Shown: positions 1 through 9,251, numbered from the stretch's first letter. The stretch is 64,000 nt of DNA from Lutibacter flavus (GCF_900188355.1 NZ_FZNX01000002.1:248001-312000); one strand, 5' to 3'. A program made the numbers and translations. The notes: generated by a model not told the origin, from the sequence alone.

Positions 1-1
1 T

Positions 2-1291
2 ATGGCACAATGGTATCCAAAAATGGCCGAATATGATTTTGAAGGGTGGCACGCTCACCCGTATATTGCACGTGAATTTCATGGGGTTTGGGGAGATTTT
101 GATGTAACTATTCATATTGATAAAAATTATACTGTTGGCGGTACAGGATATCTTCAAAATCCACAAGAAATAGGTCACGGATATGAGGATACAACAAAGA
201 AATTAAATCTTAAAAAAGGTGAAAAATTGAGATGGCATTTTGTTGCGCCAAAAGTTCATGATTTTACTTGGGCGGCAGATCCAAATTATGCTCATGATAT
301 CTTAAAAACAAAAAGCGGAACTGAACTCCATTTTTTCTATAAAAACACAAAAGAATATAAAAAAGCATGGAAAAAAGTTCAGCCTTTAACTGAAAAAGCA
401 TTGGATTTTTTCAATAAAAATATTGGAGAATATCCATACAAACAATATTCTGTTATCCAAGGAGGTGATGGAGGTATGGAGTACGCAATGTGTACATTAA
501 TTTCAGGAGGAAAAAGCCTAAATAGTATTGTGGGTACGGTTTTTCATGAACTTGCACATTCGTGGTTTCAACATGTTTTAGCTTCAAATGAAAATAAACA
601 TTCTTGGATGGATGAAGGATTTACTTCTTATATCTCTGGACTTGCTTCTAATCTAATTTTAAGAAATGGTGACGGAAAACCTTCGGGCAGAAATTATGGA
701 GGTTACTATTATGCAGTTAAATATGGAATCGACGAACCTTTAACAACACATGCAGATAGATTTAACATTAACAGTGCATTTAGCATTGCAAGTTACACGA
801 AAGGAAGTATGTTTTTAACCCAATTAAACTACATTATTGGAGAGGAAAATGTAAAGGAAACTATTAAAAAATACTATAACGATTTTAAGTTTAAACACCC
901 AGCACCTAATGATATTAAAAGAACCGCCGAGAAGGTTTCAGGAATTCAATTAGACTGGTATTTAAATGAATGGATTGAAACAACCCATACAGTAGATTAT
1001 GCTGTCGCAAAAGTTGAAGATAAGACAATAACCTTAGCAAGAGTTGGGGCAATGCCAATGCCTATTGATATAACTGTAACTTATAGTGATAAAACTACAG
1101 AAGAATTTAATATTCCATTACGAATGATGCGCGGCGAAAAACCAACATCAGCTACAATTATAAAGGATTGGACCTGGGCACATCCAACCTATTCTTTTTC
1201 TGTTGATAAAGAAATTAAATCTGTTCAAATTGATCCTTCTGGTTTAATGGCTGATATTGATAAAGCAAATAATAGTTTTTCAATAAAATAA
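2..1291 (+). CDS. M1 family zinc metallopeptidase, N-terminus cut off by window edge
   Basis: Aminopeptidase of the M1 (gluzincin) family, which removes N-terminal residues from peptides using one zinc ion. Visible: the zinc motif HELAH (about residues 182-186 of the visible part), followed 18 residues later by the third ligand Glu in WMDEGF. The exopeptidase motif appears as GGMEYA, just before the zinc site. A Tyr in SYTKGS is placed like the catalytic Tyr. The frame opens with MAQWYPKM, which in this family lies well inside the N-terminal beta domain. The Met at position 2 is therefore probably internal and the true start lies to the left of the window. It is probably periplasmic or secreted, but the signal peptide is not in view. 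Family assignment is firm; substrate is unknown. Confidence 0.9.
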   Translation: MAQWYPKMAEYDFEGWHAHPYIAREFHGVWGDFDVTIHIDKNYTVGGTGYLQNPQEIGHGYEDTTKKLNLKKGEKLRWHFVAPKVHDFTWAADPNYAHDILKTKSGTELHFFYKNTKEYKKAWKKVQPLTEKALDFFNKNIGEYPYKQYSVIQGGDGGMEYAMCTLISGGKSLNSIVGTVFHELAHSWFQHVLASNENKHSWMDEGFTSYISGLASNLILRNGDGKPSGRNYGGYYYAVKYGIDEPLTTHADRFNINSAFSIASYTKGSMFLTQLNYIIGEENVKETIKKYYNDFKFKHPAPNDIKRTAEKVSGIQLDWYLNEWIETTHTVDYAVAKVEDKTITLARVGAMPMPIDITVTYSDKTTEEFNIPLRMMRGEKPTSATIIKDWTWAHPTYSFSVDKEIKSVQIDPSGLMADIDKANNSFSIK

Positions 1292-1340
1292 ATTTCCAAT
1301 TAAATGCTTTATAAGAGGCCATTTGAAAAGTATCATTTTA

Positions 1341-1407
1341 TGTCATATTGAGCTTGTCGAAATATTTTAACTTACTGATAATCATTATTGAAAAGCTTAA
1401 CTTGACA
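1341..1407. repeat. imperfect inverted repeat, possible dispersed flavobacterial repeat or terminator
   Basis: Arms at 1341-1355 (TGTCATATTGAGCTT) and 1393-1407 (AAGCTTAACTTGACA) pair at about 12 of 15 positions around a 37-nt AT-rich loop. The left arm continues as GTCGAAAT. It resembles intergenic 'tgtcat..tgagcttgtcgaa' elements that I recall as scattered in flavobacterial genomes. The element sits between the convergent M1 peptidase and GH5 genes, so it could also end transcripts. The copy number cannot be judged from this window. Confidence 0.4.
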
Positions 1408-1469
1408 AATTAAATTAAAAAACTGTATCAGAAAGCCTCTATTATTTATTCAAATTATAAAAGAGTTAA

Positions 1470-2543
1470 TTAATATGCTTTATTTTTAGCTTTAATTTCA
1501 TTTCTTACCATTTTTCCTGAGGTTGTAAGATCAGATTCAGCCCAACCACCTGTTGCACTTGCACCTGGAATTAATGCTGCTGCTAATTCCTCTTTATCTG
1601 CAACTGACCAGTTACAATGAGAAATTTTATGTTCATCTAAAAACTCCCACCAAACTTTAGCTTCTTCAGCATCAATTGAATCATCTCCAGAGGCTTGTGT
1701 GGTTCCATATTCAGTAACAAAAATTGCGATGTTATTGTTTAGTGCCAACGTTGCAATATCTCTAAGATATTGTTTGTGCGTAGCTGCATAATAATGCAAT
1801 GTATATGCTACATTTTCATCATTAATTTTATTACCAATTACGTCGTTTACATTTTGAGACCAATTTCTTGTTCCACAAATAACAATATTATCAGCATCAA
1901 ATTTTCTAATTTCTGCAATTACTGCTTCGTGATATGGTTTTAAAACGTTGCGCCAAGAAACATCTAATGGTTCATTATATGGTTCATAAATAACATTTGG
2001 ATAGGACCCATATTTTTCTGCCATTTCAGCAAAAAAGGATTTAGATGCTTCTAAATGATTTTCGGCTTCGTGATCGTGCCAATCTATAATTACATAAATT
2101 CCTTCGGCAATAGCAGCATCTACAACAGCCATCACTTTTGCTTTTTCTATCTCTGGATTTGCTAAATAACCGTCGTGATCAACAGCCATTGCAGCTCTAA
2201 CAACTGTGCATTTCCAATCATCTTTTAGCCATTTTACAGTTTCGGGAGTATAATATTTACCAATCCACTGACTCCAAAAAAATGACATTCCACGAAGCTG
2301 AACAGGGTTCCCATTTTTGTCTAAAATTTTATTTCCAGAAACACTTAATTGTCCATATTCTTCAACTACTGAAGCAAAAGTTTGTGTCTCTTCAGTTGGT
2401 TGTTCTGTTTCTTCGGTTACTTCTTCGTTATTTTCTGTTTCAGTAATAGGTTCTTCTGAAGAAGATGAATTTCCACAAGAAATAAATATTGATAAAATAA
2501 CAATGAAAATATAGTTTTGAGCGAAAAATGATTTTAAATGCAT
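1470..2543 (-). CDS. GH5 family endoglucanase (cellulase) lipoprotein
   Basis: Glycoside hydrolase family 5 enzyme, likely an endo-beta-1,4-glucanase. It begins with a lipoprotein signal peptide (lipobox ending FISC, Cys23). A Glu/Thr-rich linker follows at about residues 29-55, then the catalytic barrel at about 65-350. The acid/base Glu is E191 in YNEPLD, and the nucleophile Glu is E278 in FVTEYG. The segments RGMSFFWSQW and KYYTPETVKWL are typical of Bacillus EglS-like GH5_2 cellulases. There is no carbohydrate-binding module and no type IX C-terminal domain. As a lipoprotein it is expected to be anchored in a membrane, perhaps on the surface. It is a single gene with no SusCD pair nearby, so it is not an obvious polysaccharide utilisation locus. 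Confidence 0.9.
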   Translation of the reverse strand: MHLKSFFAQNYIFIVILSIFISCGNSSSSEEPITETENNEEVTEETEQPTEETQTFASVVEEYGQLSVSGNKILDKNGNPVQLRGMSFFWSQWIGKYYTPETVKWLKDDWKCTVVRAAMAVDHDGYLANPEIEKAKVMAVVDAAIAEGIYVIIDWHDHEAENHLEASKSFFAEMAEKYGSYPNVIYEPYNEPLDVSWRNVLKPYHEAVIAEIRKFDADNIVICGTRNWSQNVNDVIGNKINDENVAYTLHYYAATHKQYLRDIATLALNNNIAIFVTEYGTTQASGDDSIDAEEAKVWWEFLDEHKISHCNWSVADKEELAAALIPGASATGGWAESDLTTSGKMVRNEIKAKNKAY

Positions 2544-2721
2544 CTTTTAGAGTTTTAATTTAGTTCAAAATTAAATAGAAAAATAATAATAGTTTAACAC
2601 TAATTACTTAGAATATTATACAATATTGTCAATTAATTTCTTTTTTTGTTAAAACTCTTTTAATGATTATTTTAGTACTAGTTAAAATAGTAAATTTAAA
2701 ATTGAATTTAAAACAACTTAA

Positions 2722-3318
2722 ATGAAACAGCTAACTTTTTTATTTATTTCACTTATTTTAATAGTTAATATAAAGGCACAAGAAAACCAAAAACAGGATG
2801 AATTACCTTACTACGAAGTTCCAGAATATACTAATGAATATTCAGCAGGAAGTGTTGCTGCAAGAATGGTTGATGGTTTAGGCTTTAGATACAGATGGGC
2901 CACAGAAAATTTAAATGAGGAAGATTTAAACTACAAACCGAATGAAAATAGTCGTTCTATTGAGGAGACTATAGATCATATTTTAGGATTATCGAGAGTA
3001 ATTGTAAATTCAACATTAAAACTAAAAACAGATTTTACCAAAGAGCAACCAACACTTTCATATGCTGAAAAGCGCAAAGTAACTTTGGAAAATTTAAAAA
3101 AAGCAAGTGATATATTAATAAGAGCTACAGATTTGGAATCTTTTAAAATAGAGTTTGTGTATGATGGTGGTTCAGCTGAATATCCTTTCTGGAATCAAAT
3201 TAACGGGCCAATTGCTGATGCTATTTGGCACTCTGGCCAGATTGCTAGTTTTAGGCGTTCTTCAGGGAATCCAATAAGCCCAAAAGTTCAATTTTTACAA
3301 GGAACAATTAAAGAGTAA
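2722..3318 (+). CDS. exported DinB-like superfamily protein
   Basis: Protein of 198 aa with an N-terminal signal peptide (MKQLTFLFISLILIVNIKAQ, cut near residue 19), so it is exported to the periplasm. The mature part looks like a DinB/YfiT four-helix bundle: an early EENLNEEDL-type helix, a histidine in ETIDHILGLSR, and a C-terminal histidine in IWHSGQIASFRR. These are two of the three metal-ligand positions typical of the superfamily. Known relatives are metal-dependent hydrolases or thiol transferases, but exported ones are uncharacterised. It is convergent with the YwbE gene, with only 8 bp between the stops. Confidence 0.65.
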   Translation: MKQLTFLFISLILIVNIKAQENQKQDELPYYEVPEYTNEYSAGSVAARMVDGLGFRYRWATENLNEEDLNYKPNENSRSIEETIDHILGLSRVIVNSTLKLKTDFTKEQPTLSYAEKRKVTLENLKKASDILIRATDLESFKIEFVYDGGSAEYPFWNQINGPIADAIWHSGQIASFRRSSGNPISPKVQFLQGTIKE

Positions 3319-3326
3319 TTACTTTT

Positions 3327-3536
3327 TTATAAAAGTACATTTTTCACACGACCAACCTCACCTGTTTCTAGTTGTACTTTTATGCCATGGGGATGGTTTG
3401 GTGAATTGGTAAGAATTCTTTTAACAAAACCTTCAGTTAATTCACCACTACGTTGATGATTTTTTTGAACTACTTCAACTTCAGAACCTATTTGGATGTT
3501 TTTTCTAAACCTTCCGCTAATTTTATTATCTTCCAT
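3327..3536 (-). CDS. YwbE family small protein
   Basis: Protein of 69 aa that matches the YwbE (DUF2196) family along its whole length: a basic start, GSEVEVVQKNHQRSGELTEG, then the diagnostic TNSPNHPHGIKV and a final GEVGRVKNVL. The fold is likely a small beta-barrel (KOW/SH3-like), possibly nucleic-acid binding. The function is unknown. It sits 5 bp upstream of the stop of the histidine kinase gene region and follows it on the same strand, so the two are probably co-transcribed. Confidence 0.8.
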   Translation of the reverse strand: MEDNKISGRFRKNIQIGSEVEVVQKNHQRSGELTEGFVKRILTNSPNHPHGIKVQLETGEVGRVKNVLL

Positions 3537-3541
3537 TAAAT

Positions 3542-4744
3542 TTATTTTTTAATAGTAAAAATAAATTTAGACCCTTTATATAATTCTGATTGAACTCTAA
3601 TTGTACCGCCACTTTTTTCTACTAAGTTTTTTACGGTTGCGAGTCCAATTCCATTTCCAGAAAGGCCAAATTTATCTTTTAATGTTACAACTTCGAAAAT
3701 TTTAAATATTTGTTCTTGATGTCCTAATGCAATTCCAGGGCCGTTGTCTTGAACATAAAATTCATAACTACAATCTAATTCTTTTACTCCAATTTCAATT
3801 TCAACTGTTTTTTTATCGTTGTACTTTATTGCATTTGCAATCAAATTTATTAGAATTTGCTCCAGAACAATTTTATTAACATAAATTTCATTTACGGTTG
3901 ATTTCAAATCTATACTTAAATTTTTTTCATAAGTGAATAGATTGAATATTTCATTTTTTAAAATTTCAAGATTTAAGTTTAATTTTTTTTCTTTTAAATA
4001 TTGTTCGCTTTTACTGTTTTCAAGTAAACCATCAATTAAACCTCTTAATTTATCCGATGCTCTTTCAATTATATTCAACATTTTTTGACCATTTGGGTCA
4101 ATTTTTGAAGCGTATTTTTCAGAAAATAATTTAGTTAAACTTGAAATTCCAATTAGTGGTGATTTAAGATCGTGAGCTGCTACGTGTGCGAATTTTTCTA
4201 AATTAATATTTTTATCTTCTAATTTGGAAAGTGCTTTTTCTAATTTAATTTTATTCTTTCTTAAATTTAATAAAATCATTACCTGATTAGATAATGCGGT
4301 TAAAGATTGCAATTGTTTTTCATTTAATTTATTAGGTTTATGATCGATAACACATAAAGTACCTAAAGCAAATCCATCATCACTTACTAATGGTACTCCT
4401 GCATAAAATATTACGAGTGGATCTCCGGTTATAAGTGGATTGTCATGAAAACGTTTATCTTCTCTTGCATCAGGAACCATTAGGATTTCTTGAGGCTCAT
4501 TAATAGCATGAGCACAAAAAGCATATTCTTTTGGAGTTTCTGTGGCATTTAACCCGTGATGCGATTTAAACCATTGTCGTTTGTCATCTATTAAACTAAT
4601 AAGTGAAATAGGAGTATTACATATCTCTGATGCAATTGCGGTTAAATTATCATAGTCAATTTCAGAAAGGGTGTCAAGAATTGAAAAAGAATTTAATTCA
4701 TTTAATCTTTCAGCTTCATTTTGGGGTTCTTTGGGATATTCCAT
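3542..4744 (-). CDS. soluble GAF-domain sensor histidine kinase
   Basis: Cytoplasmic two-component kinase of 400 aa without membrane segments. A GAF domain occupies about residues 20-160 (CNTPISLISLID, CVIDHKP). A short coiled linker follows, then a HisKA domain with phospho-acceptor His191 in HDLKSPL, and a C-terminal HATPase with N box (NLIANAIKYND), G1 box (QDNGPGI) and G2 box (GNGIGLATV). The GAF domain should sense a small ligand or redox state that cannot be named. No response regulator gene is adjacent, so it is an orphan kinase in this window. All catalytic boxes look intact. Confidence 0.9.
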   Translation of the reverse strand: MEYPKEPQNEAERLNELNSFSILDTLSEIDYDNLTAIASEICNTPISLISLIDDKRQWFKSHHGLNATETPKEYAFCAHAINEPQEILMVPDAREDKRFHDNPLITGDPLVIFYAGVPLVSDDGFALGTLCVIDHKPNKLNEKQLQSLTALSNQVMILLNLRKNKIKLEKALSKLEDKNINLEKFAHVAAHDLKSPLIGISSLTKLFSEKYASKIDPNGQKMLNIIERASDKLRGLIDGLLENSKSEQYLKEKKLNLNLEILKNEIFNLFTYEKNLSIDLKSTVNEIYVNKIVLEQILINLIANAIKYNDKKTVEIEIGVKELDCSYEFYVQDNGPGIALGHQEQIFKIFEVVTLKDKFGLSGNGIGLATVKNLVEKSGGTIRVQSELYKGSKFIFTIKK

Positions 4745-4981
4745 ACTTCATCATTTTTCTTTAACGGATTCTTACTCTTGGGAAGAATAAAAATGGGTAA
4801 TATTTTGCAATTAATTTTGGGGGAAGATACAATAAACTTTTAAAAAAAAGTATTATAATAATACAGATACAGGATAATTTAGTTGATGTTTACCGTAGTT
4901 TTTGGTATGATTATAACATGTAAAAATTACGTATAAGCTGAGTTATTTCACGCATATTTTAGTATTTATATTAAAAGATAA

Positions 4982-5563
4982 CTAAGATTTTCTTTTTCTA
5001 TGTTTTTTTAACCTTTTTGGACCATACCAAAGCCAAAAACCAGTTATTGTAAATAATAATAAAGCCAATCCCATAATTGAAGTGTAAATTACTTTAATTG
5101 GTTTTGTGGAATTATTAAAAAAAGTATCTAAAAAACTACCATCATGTAAGTTTTCTATAAAATCGGAATGCCTTTTACCTAAATTAAGAAGCTCTCCTGT
5201 TGCACCATCTAATTGAACTTCCCAATAGTGATTTTCAAAAACAAATTTAACCAACCCTTTATTTTTTCTGATATCAATTCTATTCAATTTTAAAGATAAG
5301 TTTGGTGAAATTGAATCATGTAAAATAGCACAAGCATTTTTATGTAAACTATCTATTGGTAGCCATTTATTTAATTCAACTGAGCTTCCTTGCTGATTTT
5401 TCGGTAAAATAAGTCCGTTACTGTTGTTTTTCCACCCTAATAAAAAACCTGTTATTGCAATAATAAAGAAAAATATAAATAGTGTAGCACCAGTTATTCT
5501 ATGTACTTTTCTGAAATTTCTTAATATTTTTGCTTGTTGTTGTCTTGAGTTCAATTTCTTCAA
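4982..5563 (-). CDS. PepSY-associated transmembrane protein
   Basis: Protein of 193 aa with an N-terminal membrane helix (about residues 22-45, FIFFFIIAITGFLLGW), a periplasmic PepSY-like region (about 60-140, including the LDGATGELLNLGKRH motif), and a second helix near the C-terminus (about 158-178, ending in GFWLWYGPKR). PepSY/PiuB proteins of this type often serve iron or siderophore uptake or ferric reduction, but no receptor gene is adjacent. It is 13 bp downstream of the LysE gene stop on the same strand, so probably in one operon with it. Confidence 0.75.
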   Translation of the reverse strand: MKKLNSRQQQAKILRNFRKVHRITGATLFIFFFIIAITGFLLGWKNNSNGLILPKNQQGSSVELNKWLPIDSLHKNACAILHDSISPNLSLKLNRIDIRKNKGLVKFVFENHYWEVQLDGATGELLNLGKRHSDFIENLHDGSFLDTFFNNSTKPIKVIYTSIMGLALLLFTITGFWLWYGPKRLKKHRKRKS

Positions 5564-5576
5564 AAAAAATACTTTT

Positions 5577-6260
5577 TTAGTTATTACTTTCTACTTTTTC
5601 AATTACGCCTTTTAGATTTAATTTTTCCTTAGGAATAAATCCCTTTAAAATTAACACAACTCCAAAAACCATTAATAAAATTCCCATTGCACGTTTAATT
5701 TTATAAGTAACATATGGTGTTAGATATTTTTTTAATTGTTTTGCTAGCATTATTTTTCCAACATCAGTAATAAAATAACTTAATAAAATAACTGAAAAGT
5801 AATTAAATATTTTCCCAGAATCCATTTGTAAATTTGAGCCAACAACTACTATCATTCCTAACCAAAAGGCTAAAACACCAATGTTTATAAAGTTTAGCAA
5901 AAACCCTTTAATAAAAAGTTTTATATAATTTGTTTTTTCAGGTAGTACTAAAGTTTCATCTTGAACTACTCTTTTTTGACTTTTATCTAAAAAAGTTATG
6001 ATACCATAAACCAATAAAATTAATCCACCAATATAAAAAAGTCTTGGGTCATCTTTTATTTTTTCAAGTAAACTTTTACTACCATAGTAGGCAATTAAAA
6101 TAAAAGCAATATCACCTAAAACAACACCTAAATCAAAAGAGATTGCTGCACGAGCTCCTTTTATAATGCTGGTTTGAATAAGCATAAAAAAAACAGGACC
6201 TATCATAAAGGCTAGGAAAAACCCAATAAGTACTGCTTCTTTAATCTCGTCAAATACCAT
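5577..6260 (-). CDS. LysE family exporter
   Basis: Inner-membrane protein of 227 aa with about six hydrophobic segments. The opening GFFLAFMIGPVFFMLIQTS and the following GARAAISFDLGVVLGD fit the LysE/RhtB exporter family, whose members export amino acids or other small solutes. The substrate cannot be predicted. It lies between the flavin reductase gene (43 bp upstream) and the PepSY gene, all read leftward, so it may be part of a three-gene unit. Confidence 0.8.
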   Translation of the reverse strand: MVFDEIKEAVLIGFFLAFMIGPVFFMLIQTSIIKGARAAISFDLGVVLGDIAFILIAYYGSKSLLEKIKDDPRLFYIGGLILLVYGIITFLDKSQKRVVQDETLVLPEKTNYIKLFIKGFLLNFINIGVLAFWLGMIVVVGSNLQMDSGKIFNYFSVILLSYFITDVGKIMLAKQLKKYLTPYVTYKIKRAMGILLMVFGVVLILKGFIPKEKLNLKGVIEKVESNN

Positions 6261-6303
6261 TTAATTTAAATTGTTTAATGAAAAGTGAAATTACTATAAA
6301 TTA

Positions 6304-7359
6304 TTAAACATCATCGTAATCAATGGTTAATTTTTGTGTTATTGGATGCGCTTGGCAAGTTAAAATTATACCGTCATTAACTTCTTCTTCCGATAAAATA
6401 GCGTTTTTATCCATAACAGCTTTTCCTTCAGTAACTTTAGCCATACAGCTACTGCAAATTCCACCTTGACAAGAGTAAGGAGCATCTAATCCTTCTTTTA
6501 AAGCGGCTGTTAAAATAGTGGTTTTAGAATCCATTGTAAAAGTGGTTTCTTCATCGTCTACTATAACAGTTATTTCACAAGCCCCTTCGTAAACGGTAGT
6601 TGGTTCACTTTTGGATGAAACAGGTGTAGAAAATAATTCAAAACGAATGTTTTTTTCATCTAAACCATTTTCAATTAAGGTTGTTTTTGCAACATTAATC
6701 ATAGCTTCTGGGCCGCATAAAAATGCTTTGTCAAAAGTTAAATTTTTAAATTTATTTTTAGTTACAAAATTGATATTTCCAGGGTCAATTCTTCCAAATA
6801 AAGTATTTTCTTGCTGTTCTCTGCTAAAAACATATTGCACATTAAATTGATTTGGATATGCATTTATTAAATTGTCAATTTCAGTTTTAAAAATTGTTTC
6901 AGCCTTTGTTTTATTACCATAAATTAATGTAAAAGTACTATTTGGCTCTTCGGTTAGAGTAGCTTTTATCATTGCCATTACTGGTGTAATTCCACTTCCG
7001 GCTGCAATTGCTAAGTAGTTTTTAGAGGAGTTTGGTGAAGCTTCTAATATAAATTTTCCTTCTGGTTTAGAAGCATTTAATGTATCACCCTCTTTTAAAA
7101 TAGTACAAGCAAAAACAGAGAAAGTTCCGTTATCAACTGCTTTTACTGCAATACGAAGTTCACCACTGTTTGGCGCTGAACAAATTGAGTATGCTCTTCT
7201 TAATTCTTCTCCTGCAATTGTTTTTTTTATGTTAATGTACTGTCCGGCTTTAAATTTAAATTCATTTTCCAGTTCAGATGGAATATCAAATAAAATTGAA
7301 ACTGTATTTAAGGTTTCCTTTTTTATTTCTTTTATAGTAAGTGTGTGAAATTTCGACAT
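6304..7359 (-). CDS. PaaE-like FAD/NAD(P)H reductase with C-terminal [2Fe-2S] ferredoxin domain
   Basis: Electron-transfer flavoprotein of 351 aa. An FAD-binding barrel covers residues 1-100 (RRAYSICSAP), an NAD(P)H-binding domain about 105-230 (GSGITPVMAMI), and a plant-type [2Fe-2S] ferredoxin domain about 265-351 with ligands in CQGGICSSC and a fourth Cys in LTCQAHP. The order matches the PaaE/HmpA type that feeds electrons to oxygenases. No paaABCD genes lie nearby, so its partner is elsewhere or different. I place the start at the ATG at 7359; a TTG two codons upstream is also open. A -7 element lies just upstream, and the gene diverges from padR. Confidence 0.85.
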   Translation of the reverse strand: MSKFHTLTIKEIKKETLNTVSILFDIPSELENEFKFKAGQYINIKKTIAGEELRRAYSICSAPNSGELRIAVKAVDNGTFSVFACTILKEGDTLNASKPEGKFILEASPNSSKNYLAIAAGSGITPVMAMIKATLTEEPNSTFTLIYGNKTKAETIFKTEIDNLINAYPNQFNVQYVFSREQQENTLFGRIDPGNINFVTKNKFKNLTFDKAFLCGPEAMINVAKTTLIENGLDEKNIRFELFSTPVSSKSEPTTVYEGACEITVIVDDEETTFTMDSKTTILTAALKEGLDAPYSCQGGICSSCMAKVTEGKAVMDKNAILSEEEVNDGIILTCQAHPITQKLTIDYDDV

Positions 7360-7378
7360 GATCAATTATTTAAGGCTA

Positions 7379-7386
7379 CAAAAGTA
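7379..7386 (-). promoter_or_regulatory. candidate -7 element for the flavin reductase gene
   Basis: On the minus strand this reads TACTTTTG, a match to the Bacteroidota TAnnTTTG -7 element, 20 nt upstream of the ATG at 7359. I find no well-spaced TTG -33 element. Confidence 0.4.
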
Positions 7387-7428
7387 GTTAAACTAAATTC
7401 AAATTTTGGTGAAAAATAATACATAAGA

Positions 7429-7461
7429 TTGTTATACATAAGAAAATTATGCATATATTTG
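7429..7461 (+). promoter_or_regulatory. candidate promoter of the padR operon
   Basis: TTG at 7429-7431, a 22-nt spacer, and TATATTTG at 7454-7461 fit the Bacteroidota TTG/TAnnTTTG promoter form, 18 nt before the padR start. The surrounding ATACATAAGATTGTTATACATAAG contains a short direct repeat (ATACATAAG). It could be the PadR operator, which would give autoregulation. Confidence 0.5.
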
Positions 7462-7479
7462 AAATAGATACTAATTAAA

Positions 7480-7818
7480 ATGGGAAATCAAAAATTATAT
7501 AAAGGCTCTTTACAAACCATAATTTTAAAATTATTGGAAGAAAAAGACAAAATGTATGGTTATGAAATTACACAAAAAGTAAAGGAATTAACCAAAGGCG
7601 AATTGAATATCACAGAAGGTGCTTTATACCCGGCATTGCATAAATTAGAAGCCGAAGGTTTGCTAGATGTTGAGGTTGCAAAAGTTGATAATCGTTTACG
7701 CAAATATTATAAGTTGACTGAAAACGGCACCAAAGAAACTGCAAGTAAGTTAGCTGAAATGGAGGAGTTTTTAAGAACGATGCAAAGTATTGTAAATCCA
7801 AAATTTAGTTTAGAATAA
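7480..7818 (+). CDS. PadR family transcriptional regulator
   Basis: DNA-binding regulator of 112 aa with the PadR winged helix-turn-helix: LQTIILKLLEEKDKMYGYEI, then ITEGALYPALHKLEAEGLL (recognition helix and wing), and YYKLTENG. It is the first gene of a cluster with two membrane proteins and an ABC-type exporter. In such clusters PadR usually represses its own operon and responds to a toxic compound or membrane stress. A short direct repeat in its promoter is a possible operator. The effector is unknown. Confidence 0.9.
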   Translation: MGNQKLYKGSLQTIILKLLEEKDKMYGYEITQKVKELTKGELNITEGALYPALHKLEAEGLLDVEVAKVDNRLRKYYKLTENGTKETASKLAEMEEFLRTMQSIVNPKFSLE

Positions 7819-7828
7819 AATTGCTGCT

Positions 7829-8506
7829 ATGAAACTAAACAAAGAACAATTACAGGAAATAGAAGGTTATTTAACAAAAAAAGGAGTTAAATATATTGAT
7901 ATACGTTTTGAAATTTTAGATCATATTTCAACAGATATTGAAAATTTAATGGAGATAATCTCTTTCGAAGAGGCTTTTGAAAAGGTTAAATTGAAATGGA
8001 ATAAGAATTTTGTAAATAGATCTAGTTTTTGGTTAGGGATAACTAATTCTGGACCGAGAATTTTTATTGATAAATGTATAAGAATTTATAAACCATTGTG
8101 GTTTAAATCATTGTTTTTAATAGTGGTTTTTGTTACGGTTTTTTATAGTGTAAACAATATTTTAGATTATTCGCTGGTTGGTTATGAAAACTATGTTTCA
8201 TTAATAATATCAATAGGATTTGCTTTTTATATTGGCTTAATTATTTTTTGGTATATAAGAATGAAAATGAAAAAGGCAAATACAACTTATAGTTATTTGT
8301 ATTACAAACAAATTATGCCAAATTTATTTTCAGTTTTAATTCTTAACCCATATATGCATAATAGCTATATAACAAGAGAACATAAGTTTAGCTTTATTAT
8401 GTTTACAGGGTTATTTATTTTCTTTTTAACCGCTTTAGGAGCTAATTACTTTTACAAAAAACATTCTGAAACTGTTTCAAACTATAAAAATTATTTGTTA
8501 AAATGA
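7829..8506 (+). CDS. membrane protein with HAAS-like N-terminus, first of two paralogues
   Basis: Protein of 225 aa that I cannot place in a named family. The first 70 residues are a soluble helical segment (MKLNKEQLQEIEGYL, then FEILDHISTDIENLM, then FEEAFEKVKLKW). This resembles the HAAS/permease-prefix regions found beside PadR regulators, an inference from pattern only. About three to four membrane helices follow (about 93-115, 128-150, 188-208). It starts 10 bp after padR and overlaps the next gene by 4 bp (ATGA), so translation is coupled. The next gene product has the same layout and a similar N-terminus. Confidence 0.6.
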   Translation: MKLNKEQLQEIEGYLTKKGVKYIDIRFEILDHISTDIENLMEIISFEEAFEKVKLKWNKNFVNRSSFWLGITNSGPRIFIDKCIRIYKPLWFKSLFLIVVFVTVFYSVNNILDYSLVGYENYVSLIISIGFAFYIGLIIFWYIRMKMKKANTTYSYLYYKQIMPNLFSVLILNPYMHNSYITREHKFSFIMFTGLFIFFLTALGANYFYKKHSETVSNYKNYLLK

Positions 8507-9186
8507 AACTAACCCCAAATCAAATACAAGAACTTTACAAATTTACACGTCAACATTATGTAGAACATTACGATGTCCAAACCGAGTTAGTAGATCATTT
8601 AGCCAATGATATTGAACAAATTTGGCAAGAACAACCTAAGCTTTCTTTTGAGCAAGCTAGAACAATTTCTTTCAAAAAATTTGGTGTATTTGGATTTATG
8701 GAGGTGGTTGAGGCAAGAACAAAAGCATTAAGCAAAAAGTATTGGAAACTAGTTTGGGGAATTTTTAAGCAGTTTTTTAATATTCCTCATATTCTTATTA
8801 CAATAACAATATTTTTAGCGCTTTATGTCTCGTTTCAAATTTTTCCTGCAAAATGGTTAATTGTTTCAATTGGCATTGGAAGTATGCTTGTTATTGGTAC
8901 ACGCTTATTTTTGCTAAATAAAGAAAAAAAGACACGCTTTAAAGAATCAAACAAAAAATGGTTGTTTGAAGAGTATGTTTTTAATTTAGGGGGAAGTATC
9001 GGATTTATTAATTTGTTTATACAAACTGCAAATCTTTCACCTTTAACAATTTCAAATATTGCAATTGTTGTTACCTCAATCATATTAACTTCATTATTTT
9101 TATTAATTTATATCATCACTTTTATTTTACCATCTAAAATTGAAGAAATTTTAGAAAATCAATACCCAGAATATAAAATGGTTTAA
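8503..9186 (+). CDS. membrane protein with HAAS-like N-terminus, second paralogue
   Basis: Protein of 227 aa, a paralogue of the preceding gene product. The N-terminal segment again runs MKLTPNQIQELYKF, then TELVDHLANDIEQIW, then FEQARTISFKKFG, with the DH..NDIE core shared between the two. Four membrane helices follow (about 88-108, 112-132, 153-175, 185-208). It overlaps the upstream gene by 4 bp. PadR-associated proteins with such a prefix are thought to modulate the regulator or an exporter; for these two this is inference. No catalytic motif is visible. Confidence 0.6.
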   Translation: MKLTPNQIQELYKFTRQHYVEHYDVQTELVDHLANDIEQIWQEQPKLSFEQARTISFKKFGVFGFMEVVEARTKALSKKYWKLVWGIFKQFFNIPHILITITIFLALYVSFQIFPAKWLIVSIGIGSMLVIGTRLFLLNKEKKTRFKESNKKWLFEEYVFNLGGSIGFINLFIQTANLSPLTISNIAIVVTSIILTSLFLLIYIITFILPSKIEEILENQYPEYKMV

Positions 9187-9251
9187 TTTTATCTGTAACA
9201 AATCAAGTTAAAAACATACTTATTAACCATAAAGCCATAAAAACTACCCAA

